The translations under genes were made by a program, and so were the position numbers. 64,000 nucleotides of DNA from Laceyella tengchongensis (GTDB lineage: Bacteria; Bacillota; Bacilli; Thermoactinomycetales; Thermoactinomycetaceae). Below the pieces are notes generated by a model that searched no databases, was not told the origin of the DNA, and saw only the letters and a list, made by a program, of their open reading frames with translations. Location: positions 558,001 through 622,000 of the forward strand of contig NZ_FXTU01000002.1 in the NCBI RefSeq assembly GCF_900182735.1, given 5' to 3'. This document shows positions 16,865 to 24,986 of this stretch, piece by piece. The stretch's first letter is position 1; every line of letters starts with the position of its first letter.

Positions 16865-17347
16865 TTATTTCTTCGGTTCAAGGATGGCGGCCACCGTTTT
16901 TCCTGCTTCTACTTTTTCCTGCGCTTGGTCACGAATGGTCCAATCCGCGAGTTGCGGAAAAATGACCGGCGTAGTTAACGGCTTGCCTTTTTCCTTGATG
17001 TAATCCATATCGAACTCAAGCAACATCTGACCTGATTTGACTTTGTCGCCTTCCGACACATGGGCGACAAACCCTTCACCGTTTAATTCGACGGTATCAA
17101 TTCCCACATGGATCAGCATTTCCACACCTGCGGCGGTTTTCAAACCGATGGCGTGTTTGGTTGGAAACAGATTGATCACTTCCCCGTCCGCCGGCGCGTA
17201 CACTAGACCCGCATCCGGTTCCACGGCAAAACCGTCGCCCATCATTTTCTGAGAAAACACTTGATCTGGCACTTGCTCCAGCGGAATTTTCCGTCCTGAG
17301 AGCGGTGACAAAATCTCGGTTTCTTTCTTGCGCTTCCAAAAAAACAT
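16865..17347 (-). CDS. crr: Glucose-type PTS EIIA component, stand-alone
   Basis: 160 residues with the full IIA-Glc fold. His65 (PTKHAIGL) and His80 (MLIHVGIDTVELNG) form the phosphorylation site, His80 being the phospho-acceptor by family analogy. No IIB/IIC domain is fused or adjacent, so it must serve permeases elsewhere and may act as a regulator. N-terminus MFFWKRKKE is basic. Just downstream of an M29 aminopeptidase with a 22-bp gap, and followed by its own terminator, so the two are probably co-transcribed. Confidence 0.92.
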   Translation of the reverse strand: MFFWKRKKETEILSPLSGRKIPLEQVPDQVFSQKMMGDGFAVEPDAGLVYAPADGEVINLFPTKHAIGLKTAAGVEMLIHVGIDTVELNGEGFVAHVSEGDKVKSGQMLLEFDMDYIKEKGKPLTTPVIFPQLADWTIRDQAQEKVEAGKTVAAILEPKK

Positions 17348-17369
17348 GCGTGCTAGTTCCTACCTTCTT

Positions 17370-18500
17370 TTAAAATGAATTGCTGTTTTTTAGGTTCTCC
17401 GGATTGAGCGGAATCAAGTCATCAACCACAAACAACCCATCTTTTCTGATCAACTCTCCGTCGAAGTAAATCTCCCCTCCGCCGTATTCGGGACGTTGGA
17501 TGCAAACCAGATCCCAATGCACGGAGGAGCGATTGCCATTGTCAGCATCTTCATAAGCGTTACCCGGTGTGAAGTGGAAGCTACCATTGATCTTCTCATC
17601 AAACAGCGTATCTTTCATCGGGTGGTTGATATATGGATTGACCCCGATGCTGAATTCGCCGATGAAGCGGGCGCCTTCGTCCGTATCCAACACTTGGTTG
17701 ATGCGCTCCGTATCGTTGGCTGTCGCTTTCACGATTTTGCCATTTTCAAATTCGAAACAGATGTTTTCGAAGGTGACGCCTTGGTACACGGACGGCGTGT
17801 TAAACGTGATCTTTCCATTGACCGAGTCCTTAACGGGTGCCGTGTACACTTCACCGTCAGGAATATTGCACTCCCCGGCACACTTGATCACGGGGATGTC
17901 TTTGATTGAGAATGTCAAATCTGTGCCAGGCCCGACGATCCGCACTTGATCCGCTTGCTCCATCCGTTTCACCAGTGGTTCCATTACTTCCGCCATGCGC
18001 TCGTAATCCACATTGCACACTTGGAAATAAAAGTCTTCAAATGCCTCCGTACTCATGTTAGCCAATTGTGCCATGGAAGAGTTCGGGTACCGCAACACAA
18101 CCCACTTGGTGTTTTTGACCCGCTCGTTGCTATGTACTGGCTGTCTGAACATGCGCGCATACAGACTCATTTTGTCATCCGGCACATCGCTCGTCTCCGA
18201 AACGTTGTCGCTTCCGCGGATGCCGATGTAACAATCCATGTCTTTCATCTGGTTGAGTGCATGGCGCGCCCAGATTTCTTGGTGCTCCTCAGAGGTTCCG
18301 AGCAACAGCGCCCGCGTGATCTTCTCATCATGCAGTTGCACATACGGATAACCGCCAGCTTCATACACAGCGGCAATCAGCTCGCGCGCTAGTTCACGCT
18401 CTTTTCCGAAAACATCTATTAAAACGCGTTCCCCTTTTTGCACCTTGCACGAATGTTCAACCAGTATTTTGGCCAATTTGGAAATACGAGAATCCCGCAT
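17370..18500 (-). CDS. ampS: Aminopeptidase, M29 family (AmpS/thermophilic aminopeptidase T)
   Basis: 376 residues. M29 features: an N-terminal ~200-residue domain (RVLIDVFGKERELARELI, GIRGSDNVSE), then the metal-binding C-terminal domain with GECNIPDGEVYTAP (Glu ligands), FIGEFSIGVNPYI, HPMKDTLFDEKINGSFHFTP and SVHWDLVCI. Binds two divalent metals and removes N-terminal residues from peptides in the cytosol. A 14-bp palindrome overlaps its predicted promoter at 18530-18543. Confidence 0.93.
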   Translation of the reverse strand: MRDSRISKLAKILVEHSCKVQKGERVLIDVFGKERELARELIAAVYEAGGYPYVQLHDEKITRALLLGTSEEHQEIWARHALNQMKDMDCYIGIRGSDNVSETSDVPDDKMSLYARMFRQPVHSNERVKNTKWVVLRYPNSSMAQLANMSTEAFEDFYFQVCNVDYERMAEVMEPLVKRMEQADQVRIVGPGTDLTFSIKDIPVIKCAGECNIPDGEVYTAPVKDSVNGKITFNTPSVYQGVTFENICFEFENGKIVKATANDTERINQVLDTDEGARFIGEFSIGVNPYINHPMKDTLFDEKINGSFHFTPGNAYEDADNGNRSSVHWDLVCIQRPEYGGGEIYFDGELIRKDGLFVVDDLIPLNPENLKNSNSF

Positions 18501-18529
18501 GACTTCATCCCCTTTTCATTTGTGAGTGA

Positions 18530-18562
18530 TCATTGTACAATGACACGAGATCAAATGGTCAA
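18530..18562 (-). promoter_or_regulatory. Promoter with 14-bp palindrome upstream of ampS
   Basis: TCATTGTACAATGA (18530-18543) is a perfect palindrome. On the minus strand it contains TACAAT as a possible -10, with TTGACC (18557-18562) as -35 and a rather long 19-bp spacer. The palindrome may be an operator; the regulator is unknown. Confidence 0.4.
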
Positions 18563-18649
18563 GCCTAATTCCAGCACAATCGAACCCTCAATAATTTATT
18601 TTATCATGAATTTTCCTGATGACAAATGCCATAACTGGGAGGAATTGAA

Positions 18650-19150
18650 TTGTTCACATTTGAAAAAGCGGCCGGAGACAAGCAAACCCGGTTGAACAGC
18701 ATCGTGAACCAAGTGGCTCATCTGATTGATGGGGAAAGGGACTGGTTGGCCAATCTGTCCAATACAGCTTCCCACCTCTACCATACCCTCGGTGAGGTCA
18801 ACTGGGTTGGTTTTTACCTCATGAAGGGAAACGAACTGGTCCTCGGACCGTTTCATGGCTTGCCGGCCTGCATTCGCATCCCAGTGGGGAAAGGCGTGTG
18901 CGGAACGGCCGTGCAAGAAGCGAAAACCCTGCTGGTAGAAGATGTACACGCCTTCCCAGGCCACATCGCCTGCGACGCCGCCACCCGCTCGGAAATGGTC
19001 ATTCCTTTGAAAGTGGATGGTCGGATCATCGGCGTGCTGGATATTGACAGTCCGGTCACTAGCCGCTTCGACGACATCGACCGCGCGGCACTGGAGCAGG
19101 TAGCAGAGCTTTTGTGCCAAGGGTGTGACTGGAGCAGTTTATTAAAATAA
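18650..19150 (+). CDS. msrC: Free methionine-(R)-sulfoxide reductase, GAF-domain type
   Basis: 166 residues, a single GAF domain of the fRMsr family. The three conserved cysteines are present: Cys74 (GLPACIRI), Cys84 (GKGVCGTA) and Cys108 (GHIACDAATRSEMV); the last is usually catalytic and the others resolve. WVGFYLM and GVLDIDSP are family hallmarks. Reduces free Met-R-sulfoxide with thioredoxin. Start is TTG 18650 with GGGAGGAA 5 nt upstream. Monocistronic. Confidence 0.93.
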   Translation: MFTFEKAAGDKQTRLNSIVNQVAHLIDGERDWLANLSNTASHLYHTLGEVNWVGFYLMKGNELVLGPFHGLPACIRIPVGKGVCGTAVQEAKTLLVEDVHAFPGHIACDAATRSEMVIPLKVDGRIIGVLDIDSPVTSRFDDIDRAALEQVAELLCQGCDWSSLLK

Positions 19151-19176
19151 AAAAGCCACGATTCGCGTGGCTTTTC
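19151..19176. terminator. Terminator shared by msrC and the lipoprotein gene
   Basis: AAAAGCCACG and CGTGGCTTTT form a hairpin with A- and T-runs on both sides, so it can stop convergent transcripts. It overlaps the lipoprotein stop region. Confidence 0.8.
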
Positions 19177-19734
19177 TCACTTCATATTGTATCCCCATTG
19201 CATAGGGCGGAATTTTACTTTCCAGATTCCGGCCTTGTTCTTTACCATCTGGAACTGGCCCAGATTCTCCCCTTCTTCCGGAAATTCCAGATAGCCTGTT
19301 TTTTGATCCACTTCGATAAACTTAACTTCTTGCATCCGGGCGAAGAGCTTGCGCATCTTTTCAGCCATCTTAGGGCCTTCTTCTTGCATCATTTTCATAT
19401 GCTCTTGCTTGCTCCATTCCCTTTGTTCCACATCGTCAACAAACAGTTCGTATTGCGTGTTGTAATCATGGGTTTCAATCGCATGGAAGTAGAGCTTGGC
19501 GACCATGATGGGGTCGGCTTCTTTGAGCACACGATCATCAAATTTCTTTTTAAAGGCGGCATACACCTTCAATTCGTCTGGACTTAATTGCATTAGGTTG
19601 CTCTCTTCGGCTAACGCGATTTTGTTCTCATTGCCCACGACCGTGCCTGTTCCAAGCTCTTCAGTTTCTTGGCAGCCCAGAAGGAGGGCGCTGGACAAAC
19701 ATATCGCGGCCAACACTTTCCAACCTTTTTTCAA
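19177..19734 (-). CDS. Putative lipoprotein of unknown function
   Basis: 185 residues. A lipoprotein signal is clear: KKGWKVLAAICLSSALLLGC with lipobox LLGC and Cys21. The rest is charged and globular, with no enzymatic motif I recognise; helical, Met/Lys/Glu-rich stretches around residues 105-135 (QEHMKMMQEEGPKMAEKMRK), ending in a small beta region (GIWKVKFRPMQW). Overall it resembles small DUF4878/NTF2-like lipoproteins, but this is weak. Exposed on the outer face of the membrane. Monocistronic. Confidence 0.75.
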   Translation of the reverse strand: MKKGWKVLAAICLSSALLLGCQETEELGTGTVVGNENKIALAEESNLMQLSPDELKVYAAFKKKFDDRVLKEADPIMVAKLYFHAIETHDYNTQYELFVDDVEQREWSKQEHMKMMQEEGPKMAEKMRKLFARMQEVKFIEVDQKTGYLEFPEEGENLGQFQMVKNKAGIWKVKFRPMQWGYNMK

Positions 19735-19811
19735 GAAATACCCCTCCTAAATCCTCATCAGAAAAATAATAGCATGTTTTCGGGCTGAGAGCTTGTCATT
19801 ACAGTGAACAA

Positions 19812-19840
19812 GAAAAAAACCTTCCTAGCGATGGAAGGTT
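19812..19840 (-). terminator. Terminator of the Nudix/thioesterase pair
   Basis: AACCTTCC (19818-19825) and GGAAGGTT (19833-19840) form a stem followed on the minus strand by seven U, immediately after the Nudix stop codon. Confidence 0.8.
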
Positions 19841-20275
19841 TCATTCGCGCTCAATCCCGCGAAAATCGGTGTACACGCGGTAAGCGCGGCGGATCTCCTC
19901 TTTCATCCAATCGGGAAATTCTCCTTGATCCAAGTCGGCCAACGGCACCCAGTGGTAACTCTCATGCTCGGCGCTCAACCGCACTTGGCCCCACGGCTGG
20001 TCGCAGGCAAACTTGACGATGATCAAGTGCTTCTCCTCTTGAATCTCATCATAGATGTAAGCCGGTGCAATCACTTTTACTTGCAATCCCGTCTCTTCCA
20101 TCACTTCTCTGGACAACGCGTCCATCAAAGGTTCGGAAGGCTCTAATCCGCCTCCCGGAAAATCCCACCCATGCGTCTCTTTCCTCGTCCGCTCTTCCTC
20201 AGACTTGCGTAAGATCAGCACATGGTCCCGATCGAAAATGATAGCTTTCGCAGCAATCTTATAAGGTTTATTCAT
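19841..20275 (-). CDS. Nudix hydrolase
   Basis: 144 residues from ATG 20275 (SD GGTGGGGG); GTG 20287 lies in the SD. The Nudix box is complete: GGGLEPSEPLM then REVMEETGLQV, with the metal-binding Glu residues. Cleaves a nucleoside diphosphate linked to some group X; the sequence does not reveal the substrate. It begins a few bases after the stop of the upstream thioesterase gene, so the two are translated from one transcript. Confidence 0.9.
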   Translation of the reverse strand: MNKPYKIAAKAIIFDRDHVLILRKSEEERTRKETHGWDFPGGGLEPSEPLMDALSREVMEETGLQVKVIAPAYIYDEIQEEKHLIIVKFACDQPWGQVRLSAEHESYHWVPLADLDQGEFPDWMKEEIRRAYRVYTDFRGIERE

Positions 20276-20287
20276 GTTAGCCCCCAC

Positions 20288-20764
20288 CTACTTCAAGCGA
20301 AAAAAGGTTGAGGAAGCTGTCGCGATTAACTTTTCCCGCTCGTCGGTTACTTTCGTCTCCATCACGATGATGGTTTTTCCCTTTTTGATGACGGACGTTT
20401 CCGCCGTCAGCCATCCCGTTTCGCCCGGCGCGAGGAAATGCACGTTCAAATCCAGCGTCACCGCTTTCGCCTGGCTCCCCTCGGCTTGGATGACGGTCGA
20501 ACCCATCGCCGTGTCAATAAACGTCGCCGTCACGCCACCGTGCAACATGCTGAAGCGGTTGCGCAATTCATCGGTGATGCACATGCGGTGCAAGTAAACT
20601 CCTTTGTCTGCATCATAACCGAGCACTTGAAAATTCATCATCTCTTCGATATAGGCAAGCGGGCTGACACGAGTGCGTTTCAAAGCTTGCACCAATTTGT
20701 GGATCGTCTTCACTTCCGATGGGGTCAAGTCTTGCATCTCTTGATATAAGGTTTCCAATGTCAT
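20288..20764 (-). CDS. PaaI-type hotdog thioesterase
   Basis: 158 residues: short helical N-terminus (EVKTIHKLVQALKRT) and hotdog domain with MLHGGVTATFIDTAMGSTV, the PaaI catalytic pattern. Likely an acyl-CoA thioesterase. Same layout as the gene at 12360-12839, so a probable paralogue. Co-transcribed with the Nudix gene; a shared housekeeping role in clearing CoA or nucleotide derivatives is speculation. Confidence 0.82.
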   Translation of the reverse strand: MTLETLYQEMQDLTPSEVKTIHKLVQALKRTRVSPLAYIEEMMNFQVLGYDADKGVYLHRMCITDELRNRFSMLHGGVTATFIDTAMGSTVIQAEGSQAKAVTLDLNVHFLAPGETGWLTAETSVIKKGKTIIVMETKVTDEREKLIATASSTFFRLK

Positions 20765-20837
20765 CGCGCTTTCCTACCTTGTCAACTGTTTTATGTCTTA
20801 CTTTATATTAACGAATCAAAAAAGGGTTAGCAAGCAA

Positions 20838-20859
20838 CCCCGACTCGTGCGTCGGGGCA
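20838..20859. repeat. GC-rich hairpin
   Basis: CCCCGA and TCGGGG flank CTCGTGCG upstream of the thioesterase gene. No U-tract follows. Possibly an old terminator or part of the adjacent repeat. Confidence 0.35.
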
Positions 20860-20864
20860 TCCGG

Positions 20865-20925
20865 CTAGCGCGTATCTGGTGAAAAGCCAGCGACTCCAAA
20901 ACCGTTTTCCCATTCACTTCAAATT
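20865..20925. repeat. Short palindromic element, copy B (half element)
   Basis: Begins CTAGCGCGTATCTGGTGAA and continues with GCCAGCGACTCCAAAACCG and a T-rich tail, matching in order the reverse complement of the copies at 33.5-34.0 kb. Only one end is visible. The rest of the gap up to 21120 shows no gene or recognisable signal. Confidence 0.65.
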
Positions 20926-21132
20926 GATCTATCAGTCACTCCTAACGGAGCCTAAGGTTGCTGGCGAACGGATGGCGGAATCCCAGACGCTTGTGGTAAT
21001 CTAACTTGGAATAAGCCGGCCCCTTCACGCTCATGCGTCTAGCCAGTGACTTCCACCCGTTGACCGAACCGTTTGATCCAGCCCAATCGCGGGGAAGATA
21101 TAGCTAATTCCTAGACAGAGGTGAACAACATC

Positions 21133-22041
21133 ATGAGATTTGACAAGACGTTGCTCCTCATCAACCCCCATGCCGGAAACAATGAATTCTCCCAACATAT
21201 CGGCCGACTCTTCTCCAAGTTCCGCCATGCGTTGGGATCGATTGAAGTGGTCCACACCAACCACCCCGGTGATGGAGCCAGGGCCATCACCTCGCAGGCG
21301 GCGGACGTCGACCTCATTATCGCCGCTGGGGGAGACGGCACCGTACATGAATGCATCAATGCCTTAAGCCAGTTAGAAAGGCGCCCGGTGTTCGGCATCT
21401 TACCCGCGGGCACTTGTAATGATTTTTCGCGTACGCTCGGCATTCCCCAAACCATTGACGAGGCGGTGGAGACCTTGCTTAAAGGCAGGGTAGAAGCAAT
21501 CGATGTCGGCAAGCATGACGACCGCTATTTTCTTAACTTCTGGGGTATCGGGCTGATCACGCAAGTGTCTGAACAGATCGACAGCGAAATAAAAAAGCAG
21601 TTTGGCCGCATCGCCTATTACTTGAGTGCCTTACACACGATCCAAGAGCAACGAAGCTTCCACGTGGAAGTAAACGGAGATGGGGTGCATTACAAAGGCG
21701 AAGCAGTAATGGTACTGGTGGGAAACGGTTCCTATGTCGGCGGAGTGGAAGCGTATTTCCCACACAGCCAAGTCAATGATGGGTTGTTGGACGTCTTGAT
21801 CTTCAAAGAACTCTCGCTCTCCGCTGTCACTTCGCTCACCTATTCGCTGTTCACAACGGAAAAGCCGAGTGCCGAAGGGTTGATTTCGTTCAAGACTTCC
21901 CACCTCGAAGTCATCACGAAACCGAGCTTGAAGGTGGACTGCGACGGGGAGAAAAATACGTTCACCCCCACTCGCCTGCAAGTGTTACCAGGCCATCTGC
22001 GCATGTTGGTCGGGCCGGACTTCTATTCTGCTTCCAAGTGA
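21133..22041 (+). CDS. Diacylglycerol kinase-family lipid kinase (DagK/YegS type)
   Basis: 302 residues from ATG 21133 (AGAGGTGA about 8 nt upstream). N-terminal nucleotide-binding domain with NPHAGNN and the GGDGT motif (residues 66-70, AAGGDGTVHEC), then GTCNDFSRTLG and a C-terminal beta-rich domain ending in a DCDGE-type motif (VDCDGEKN). The family phosphorylates diacylglycerol or related lipids, recycling them to phosphatidate at the membrane. The stop overlaps the convergent phosphatase gene by 19 bp. Confidence 0.9.
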   Translation: MRFDKTLLLINPHAGNNEFSQHIGRLFSKFRHALGSIEVVHTNHPGDGARAITSQAADVDLIIAAGGDGTVHECINALSQLERRPVFGILPAGTCNDFSRTLGIPQTIDEAVETLLKGRVEAIDVGKHDDRYFLNFWGIGLITQVSEQIDSEIKKQFGRIAYYLSALHTIQEQRSFHVEVNGDGVHYKGEAVMVLVGNGSYVGGVEAYFPHSQVNDGLLDVLIFKELSLSAVTSLTYSLFTTEKPSAEGLISFKTSHLEVITKPSLKVDCDGEKNTFTPTRLQVLPGHLRMLVGPDFYSASK

Positions 22042-22625
22042 GGGGTCTGGTTAAATGACCGCAATTTCCACCCATCCAATTCATGATGGGTCAGATGTGA
22101 AATGGCCGTATTATCTAGCCTGGTTTTCCCAAAGTCGATTTCTCCTTGAGTCAACACGCCTAACGCGGCGGTAATACACATGCCATGGGCCACAATCAGA
22201 ATCCGTTCGCCGCGGTGCTTACGCACCAATTCTTCACACTTGCGTACAAACCGCTCCTGCACCGCTATGGTGGGTTCCACTCCGTACACGCCACCCGTCA
22301 GCCGCACCGTCTCCCAGTCAGTGTACTCCCGCAACACTTCTTCCACCGTGCGCCCTTCCCATTCTCCACCGTAGCGCTCGCGAAATTCGGAAAAACAAGT
22401 GACGGATATCCCCTGTTTGGCCGCGATGCACCTCGCGGTTTCATGAGCCCGCTCCAAATCACTGGAGTAAATGGCGGCAAACGGCTGATCGGCCAAGTAG
22501 GAGGCAACCCGTTCAGCTTGTTGCCGCCCCAGCTCGCTCAACGGCACATTCTGCTGCCCTTGATAGCGCTTCGTTTGGTTCCACTCGGTGACGCCATGGC
22601 GCACTAGAAATACATGGGTTTCCAT
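22023..22625 (-). CDS. Histidine phosphatase family protein
   Basis: 200 residues from ATG 22625 (SD GAGGAAGACGAGG). Phosphohistidine motif VFLVRHGVTEWNQTKRYQG, second basic site YSSDLERAHETARCI, acid Glu in FREFRERYGGEWEGRT and the second His in ILIVAHGMCI. Broad-specificity PhoE/GpmB-like phosphatase. Not linked to cobalamin genes here; a separate family member in the cob operon (60934) is the better CobC. Overlaps the lipid kinase end to end. Confidence 0.88.
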   Translation of the reverse strand: METHVFLVRHGVTEWNQTKRYQGQQNVPLSELGRQQAERVASYLADQPFAAIYSSDLERAHETARCIAAKQGISVTCFSEFRERYGGEWEGRTVEEVLREYTDWETVRLTGGVYGVEPTIAVQERFVRKCEELVRKHRGERILIVAHGMCITAALGVLTQGEIDFGKTRLDNTAISHLTHHELDGWKLRSFNQTPHLEAE

Positions 22626-22775
22626 CCTCGTCTTCCTCTCTGCTATATGATTTACCTTTCTCATAATATTATATATTGAACCTATTGATAAAAGTGCCCC
22701 GCGCCCGATTTTTCAGTCTACGGCTTCCCCCTCTCTGATCACGTGTTTTTGCCATCAGTCGCGCACGTCTGGCAT

Positions 22776-22805
22776 AAAAAACCGGGCTCTTTCACAAAAG
22801 AGCCC
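22776..22805 (-). terminator. Terminator of holB
   Basis: GGGCTCTTT (22784-22792) and AAAGAGCCC (22797-22805) form a tight hairpin followed on the minus strand by six U. Confidence 0.85.
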
Positions 22806-22810
22806 AGTTC

Positions 22811-23821
22811 TCAAACCTTGGACAGCGAGATCAGTTGCCAACCGTTCTCCATGGTCAGCCGCCCTTCTTGAATCGACATGACCATCTGCTCGATAATGCT
22901 CTGGTTGCTGTATTGCGGTCGAATCATCAACCGACGGGCGATCATGACATTATCCATCGCCAACAACAATTTATCCTGCCCGTACCGGTCGGGAAAGCGC
23001 ACCTCCCACTCCCGGAAAACACGCGCTCCATCTACCGTCACATGCATAAGTACATCGCGATACCAAAGGAGCAGGACATCGAGAAGCTGCTCCGCACGCC
23101 CTTGCTCCACTTCGGTTTGAAACCATTTTTCAGTCGGGGTCAACAGCGCGCTCATTTGCCCGGCCAAAATTTGGTTGCCCCAGTCAATGATCCGCCGGCA
23201 CATCTCTTCAAACGCTTGCGGGTCAAATTCCCCCATATCCACTTTTCCTGGCAGGTTGGCCAACACACTCGCCACTTTAGCCGGCAGACCGTCCTCCGCC
23301 AGTTTCTGACGCTTTTGCTCCGGGGAAAGTTCGGGAAAGCGGATGCGTTGGCACCGGGATTGGATGGTGGGAAGCAAATCGGACAAATTCTCCGTAATCA
23401 ACACCACCACCATGGGGAAGCTGGGTTCTTCAATGAATTTCAACAGGCTGTTGGCCGTTTCATCGCGCATCTTGTCTGCCTGTTCCAGCACGGCGACACG
23501 GGTGATGCCTTGGCGCGCGCTGTATTTGAACTTGGCTTGCAGCTCCCTCACCTGGGCGATTTTGATCACATTCCCGTCCGGCTGGATGGTCACCACATCG
23601 GGATGGTTTCCGTGGGCAATTTGCAGGCATGAGGGACAGCGGTCGCACGGGTCCCCCTTGCTCTCTTCACAATTGACGGCTTTCGCCAATTCCAACGCCA
23701 ATTCCCTTTTGCCTGTCCCCGGCTTACCGTGAAAAATAAACGCGTGCGCCAGCTTGTTTTGCCGGATCGCGCGCTGGAAAAACTCCGCCAAACGGGGTTG
23801 CATCGCATTTTGGAAAGACAT
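22811..23821 (-). CDS. holB: DNA polymerase III subunit delta'
   Basis: 336 residues from ATG 23821 with GGAGGC 8 nt upstream. AAA+ clamp-loader subunit: P-loop HGKPGTGKRE (G32-K38), four-Cys zinc module (CEESKGDPCDRCPSC), sensor region LLKFIEEPS and the arginine-rich SRCQRIRF. Loads the beta clamp with HolA and DnaX. In most Bacillales holB lies with tmk, yaaQ, yaaR and yaaT; none is adjacent here, and a palindromic repeat (copy C) lies just upstream. Confidence 0.93.
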   Translation of the reverse strand: MSFQNAMQPRLAEFFQRAIRQNKLAHAFIFHGKPGTGKRELALELAKAVNCEESKGDPCDRCPSCLQIAHGNHPDVVTIQPDGNVIKIAQVRELQAKFKYSARQGITRVAVLEQADKMRDETANSLLKFIEEPSFPMVVVLITENLSDLLPTIQSRCQRIRFPELSPEQKRQKLAEDGLPAKVASVLANLPGKVDMGEFDPQAFEEMCRRIIDWGNQILAGQMSALLTPTEKWFQTEVEQGRAEQLLDVLLLWYRDVLMHVTVDGARVFREWEVRFPDRYGQDKLLLAMDNVMIARRLMIRPQYSNQSIIEQMVMSIQEGRLTMENGWQLISLSKV

Positions 23822-23892
23822 CTGACCAAGCCTCCGCTCGCACCATTTTGGTTTTATCATCACATGGGCGCGGGGAAAAAGCAAGGCGCGCG

Positions 23893-23938
23893 TAGGGCGT
23901 GTCTGGTGAATGGCTAAGCCAAAGCATCAGAGAAAATC
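23893..23938. repeat. Short palindromic element, copy C (half element)
   Basis: TAGGGCGTGTCTGGTGAATG, then GCTAAGCC and ATCAGAGAAAAT. Nearly the same block occurs inverted at 57333-57382. One arm only. Sits about 70 bp upstream of holB. Confidence 0.65.
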
Positions 23939-23984
23939 ATTCTTCTCTTCGGGCTGCTTTTTCTCATTTTTCACCTTTATCCCC

Positions 23985-24110
23985 CAGACCAATTGTAAAT
24001 AATTACCTATTAACTTATAGATAATTTTATTATATGTCCGATTAAAAAATAGTAAATAAAATATAAAGTGACAAATAATATACATAATTTCATGTAGAGA
24101 CTTGCTTTGT
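23985..24110. other. AT-rich block, no gene supported
   Basis: About 125 bp of very AT-rich DNA between holB and the tetR promoter. A 70-codon minus-strand frame (23927-24139) crosses it, but its composition is simply that of the AT-rich DNA and it has no family signature. No other structure seen. Confidence 0.4.
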
Positions 24111-24229
24111 AATATGAACTGTTCCGAAAGTGAGGACAATCAAGTCTTCCCCTCTTCAAATCGTGCATACCTCTTTGTAAAACAGGTACTTGGTTGTTTT
24201 CGTTTAAAAATTGTCCGAAAAGTCGATGA

Positions 24230-24259
24230 TTGACTTTTTAGTGAGCGATCGCTTACAAT
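24230..24259 (+). promoter_or_regulatory. tetR promoter with operator 1 in the spacer
   Basis: TTGACT (24230-24235) and TACAAT (24254-24259) with an 18-bp spacer. The palindrome GTGAGCGATCGCTTAC (24241-24256) fills the spacer and touches the -10, ideal for autorepression. The predicted transcription start falls on or beside the ATG at 24266, implying a leaderless or nearly leaderless mRNA. Confidence 0.75.
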
Positions 24260-24265
24260 AAAGGT

Positions 24266-24844
24266 ATGAGACGCAAACATATAGACAGCAAACGGGACGA
24301 GATTGTGCAAGCCGCCGAGCGATTGTTTGCCCTCAAGGGCATTTCTGAAACATCCGTCCGGGATATAGGGAAAGAAGCGGGTGTTACCGACTCGGCAATT
24401 TATAAGCACTTTTCCAGCAAAGACGAGTTAATCAAAGAACTTTTGACACAATATCTGATTCGCTACGCCGAACTCATCGATCGGATCGGAGCAGAGCCCC
24501 TTTCCTTCCGGGAACGCTTTGATCAGTTGCTCTTGGCGATTATCGACCAGCATGATGCCAATCCGTTTGGCTTATTGTTGTTGGGGGAGCGCTACCTTTA
24601 TTTGGTCAGCACCTTGCAGGACAAACGCCTGCCGCTTCATGCCATGAGCGACTTTCTGGATAGCGGCATCAAAAGCGGGGAGCTTCCGCCGCAAGACGTT
24701 AAGCTCACATCCACCCTCTTTTTTGGCGCTGTCTTAAATTTGATCCGCATCAACCAAATCGGTTTGGTTCATCCCAAATCTCCAGCCGACTATTTGCAAG
24801 AGATTCGGTCACGTTTCTATGGTTTGTTGGGGCTACGCATGTAG
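24266..24844 (+). CDS. TetR/AcrR family transcriptional regulator
   Basis: 192 residues. N-terminal TetR helix-turn-helix: RDEIVQAAERLFALKG, then SVRDIGKEAGVTDSAIYKHF and SSKDELIKELL. The C-terminal ~140 residues form a helical ligand-binding domain without a recognised subfamily. Two near-identical palindromes lie upstream of this gene (24241-24256) and of the divergent-in-function but co-oriented P450 gene (24865-24880), so it most likely represses itself and the P450. AAAGG is only 1-3 nt before ATG, consistent with leaderless initiation. Confidence 0.92.
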   Translation: MRRKHIDSKRDEIVQAAERLFALKGISETSVRDIGKEAGVTDSAIYKHFSSKDELIKELLTQYLIRYAELIDRIGAEPLSFRERFDQLLLAIIDQHDANPFGLLLLGERYLYLVSTLQDKRLPLHAMSDFLDSGIKSGELPPQDVKLTSTLFFGAVLNLIRINQIGLVHPKSPADYLQEIRSRFYGLLGLRM

Positions 24845-24851
24845 CCCTTTT

Positions 24852-24893
24852 CCCGGGCGTTTTAGTGAGTGATCGCTTACTAAAACGCCCGGG
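24852..24893. promoter_or_regulatory. Operator 2 in a long palindrome upstream of the P450 gene
   Basis: GTGAGTGATCGCTTAC (24865-24880) differs from operator 1 at one base. It is embedded in perfect 15-bp arms CCCGGGCGTTTTAGT (24852-24866) and ACTAAAACGCCCGGG (24879-24893). No U-tract follows, so this is not a standard terminator, though it could slow tetR read-through. A weak promoter follows: TTGCAA (24919) and TATCAG (24941). Confidence 0.7.
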
Positions 24894-24986
24894 AAGGGGG
24901 GATCATAAAACCTTACGTTTGCAATTGCATTTACCTCCATTATCAGGCACCCAGAATCCATACCTATAAAAGGAGAATGGAACCAC

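Noticed and set aside
22835..23632. 265-codon open frame on the plus strand
   Set aside because: Antisense shadow of holB.
23927..24139. 70-codon minus-strand frame in AT-rich DNA
   Set aside because: Composition follows the AT-rich block; no ribosome-binding site or family.
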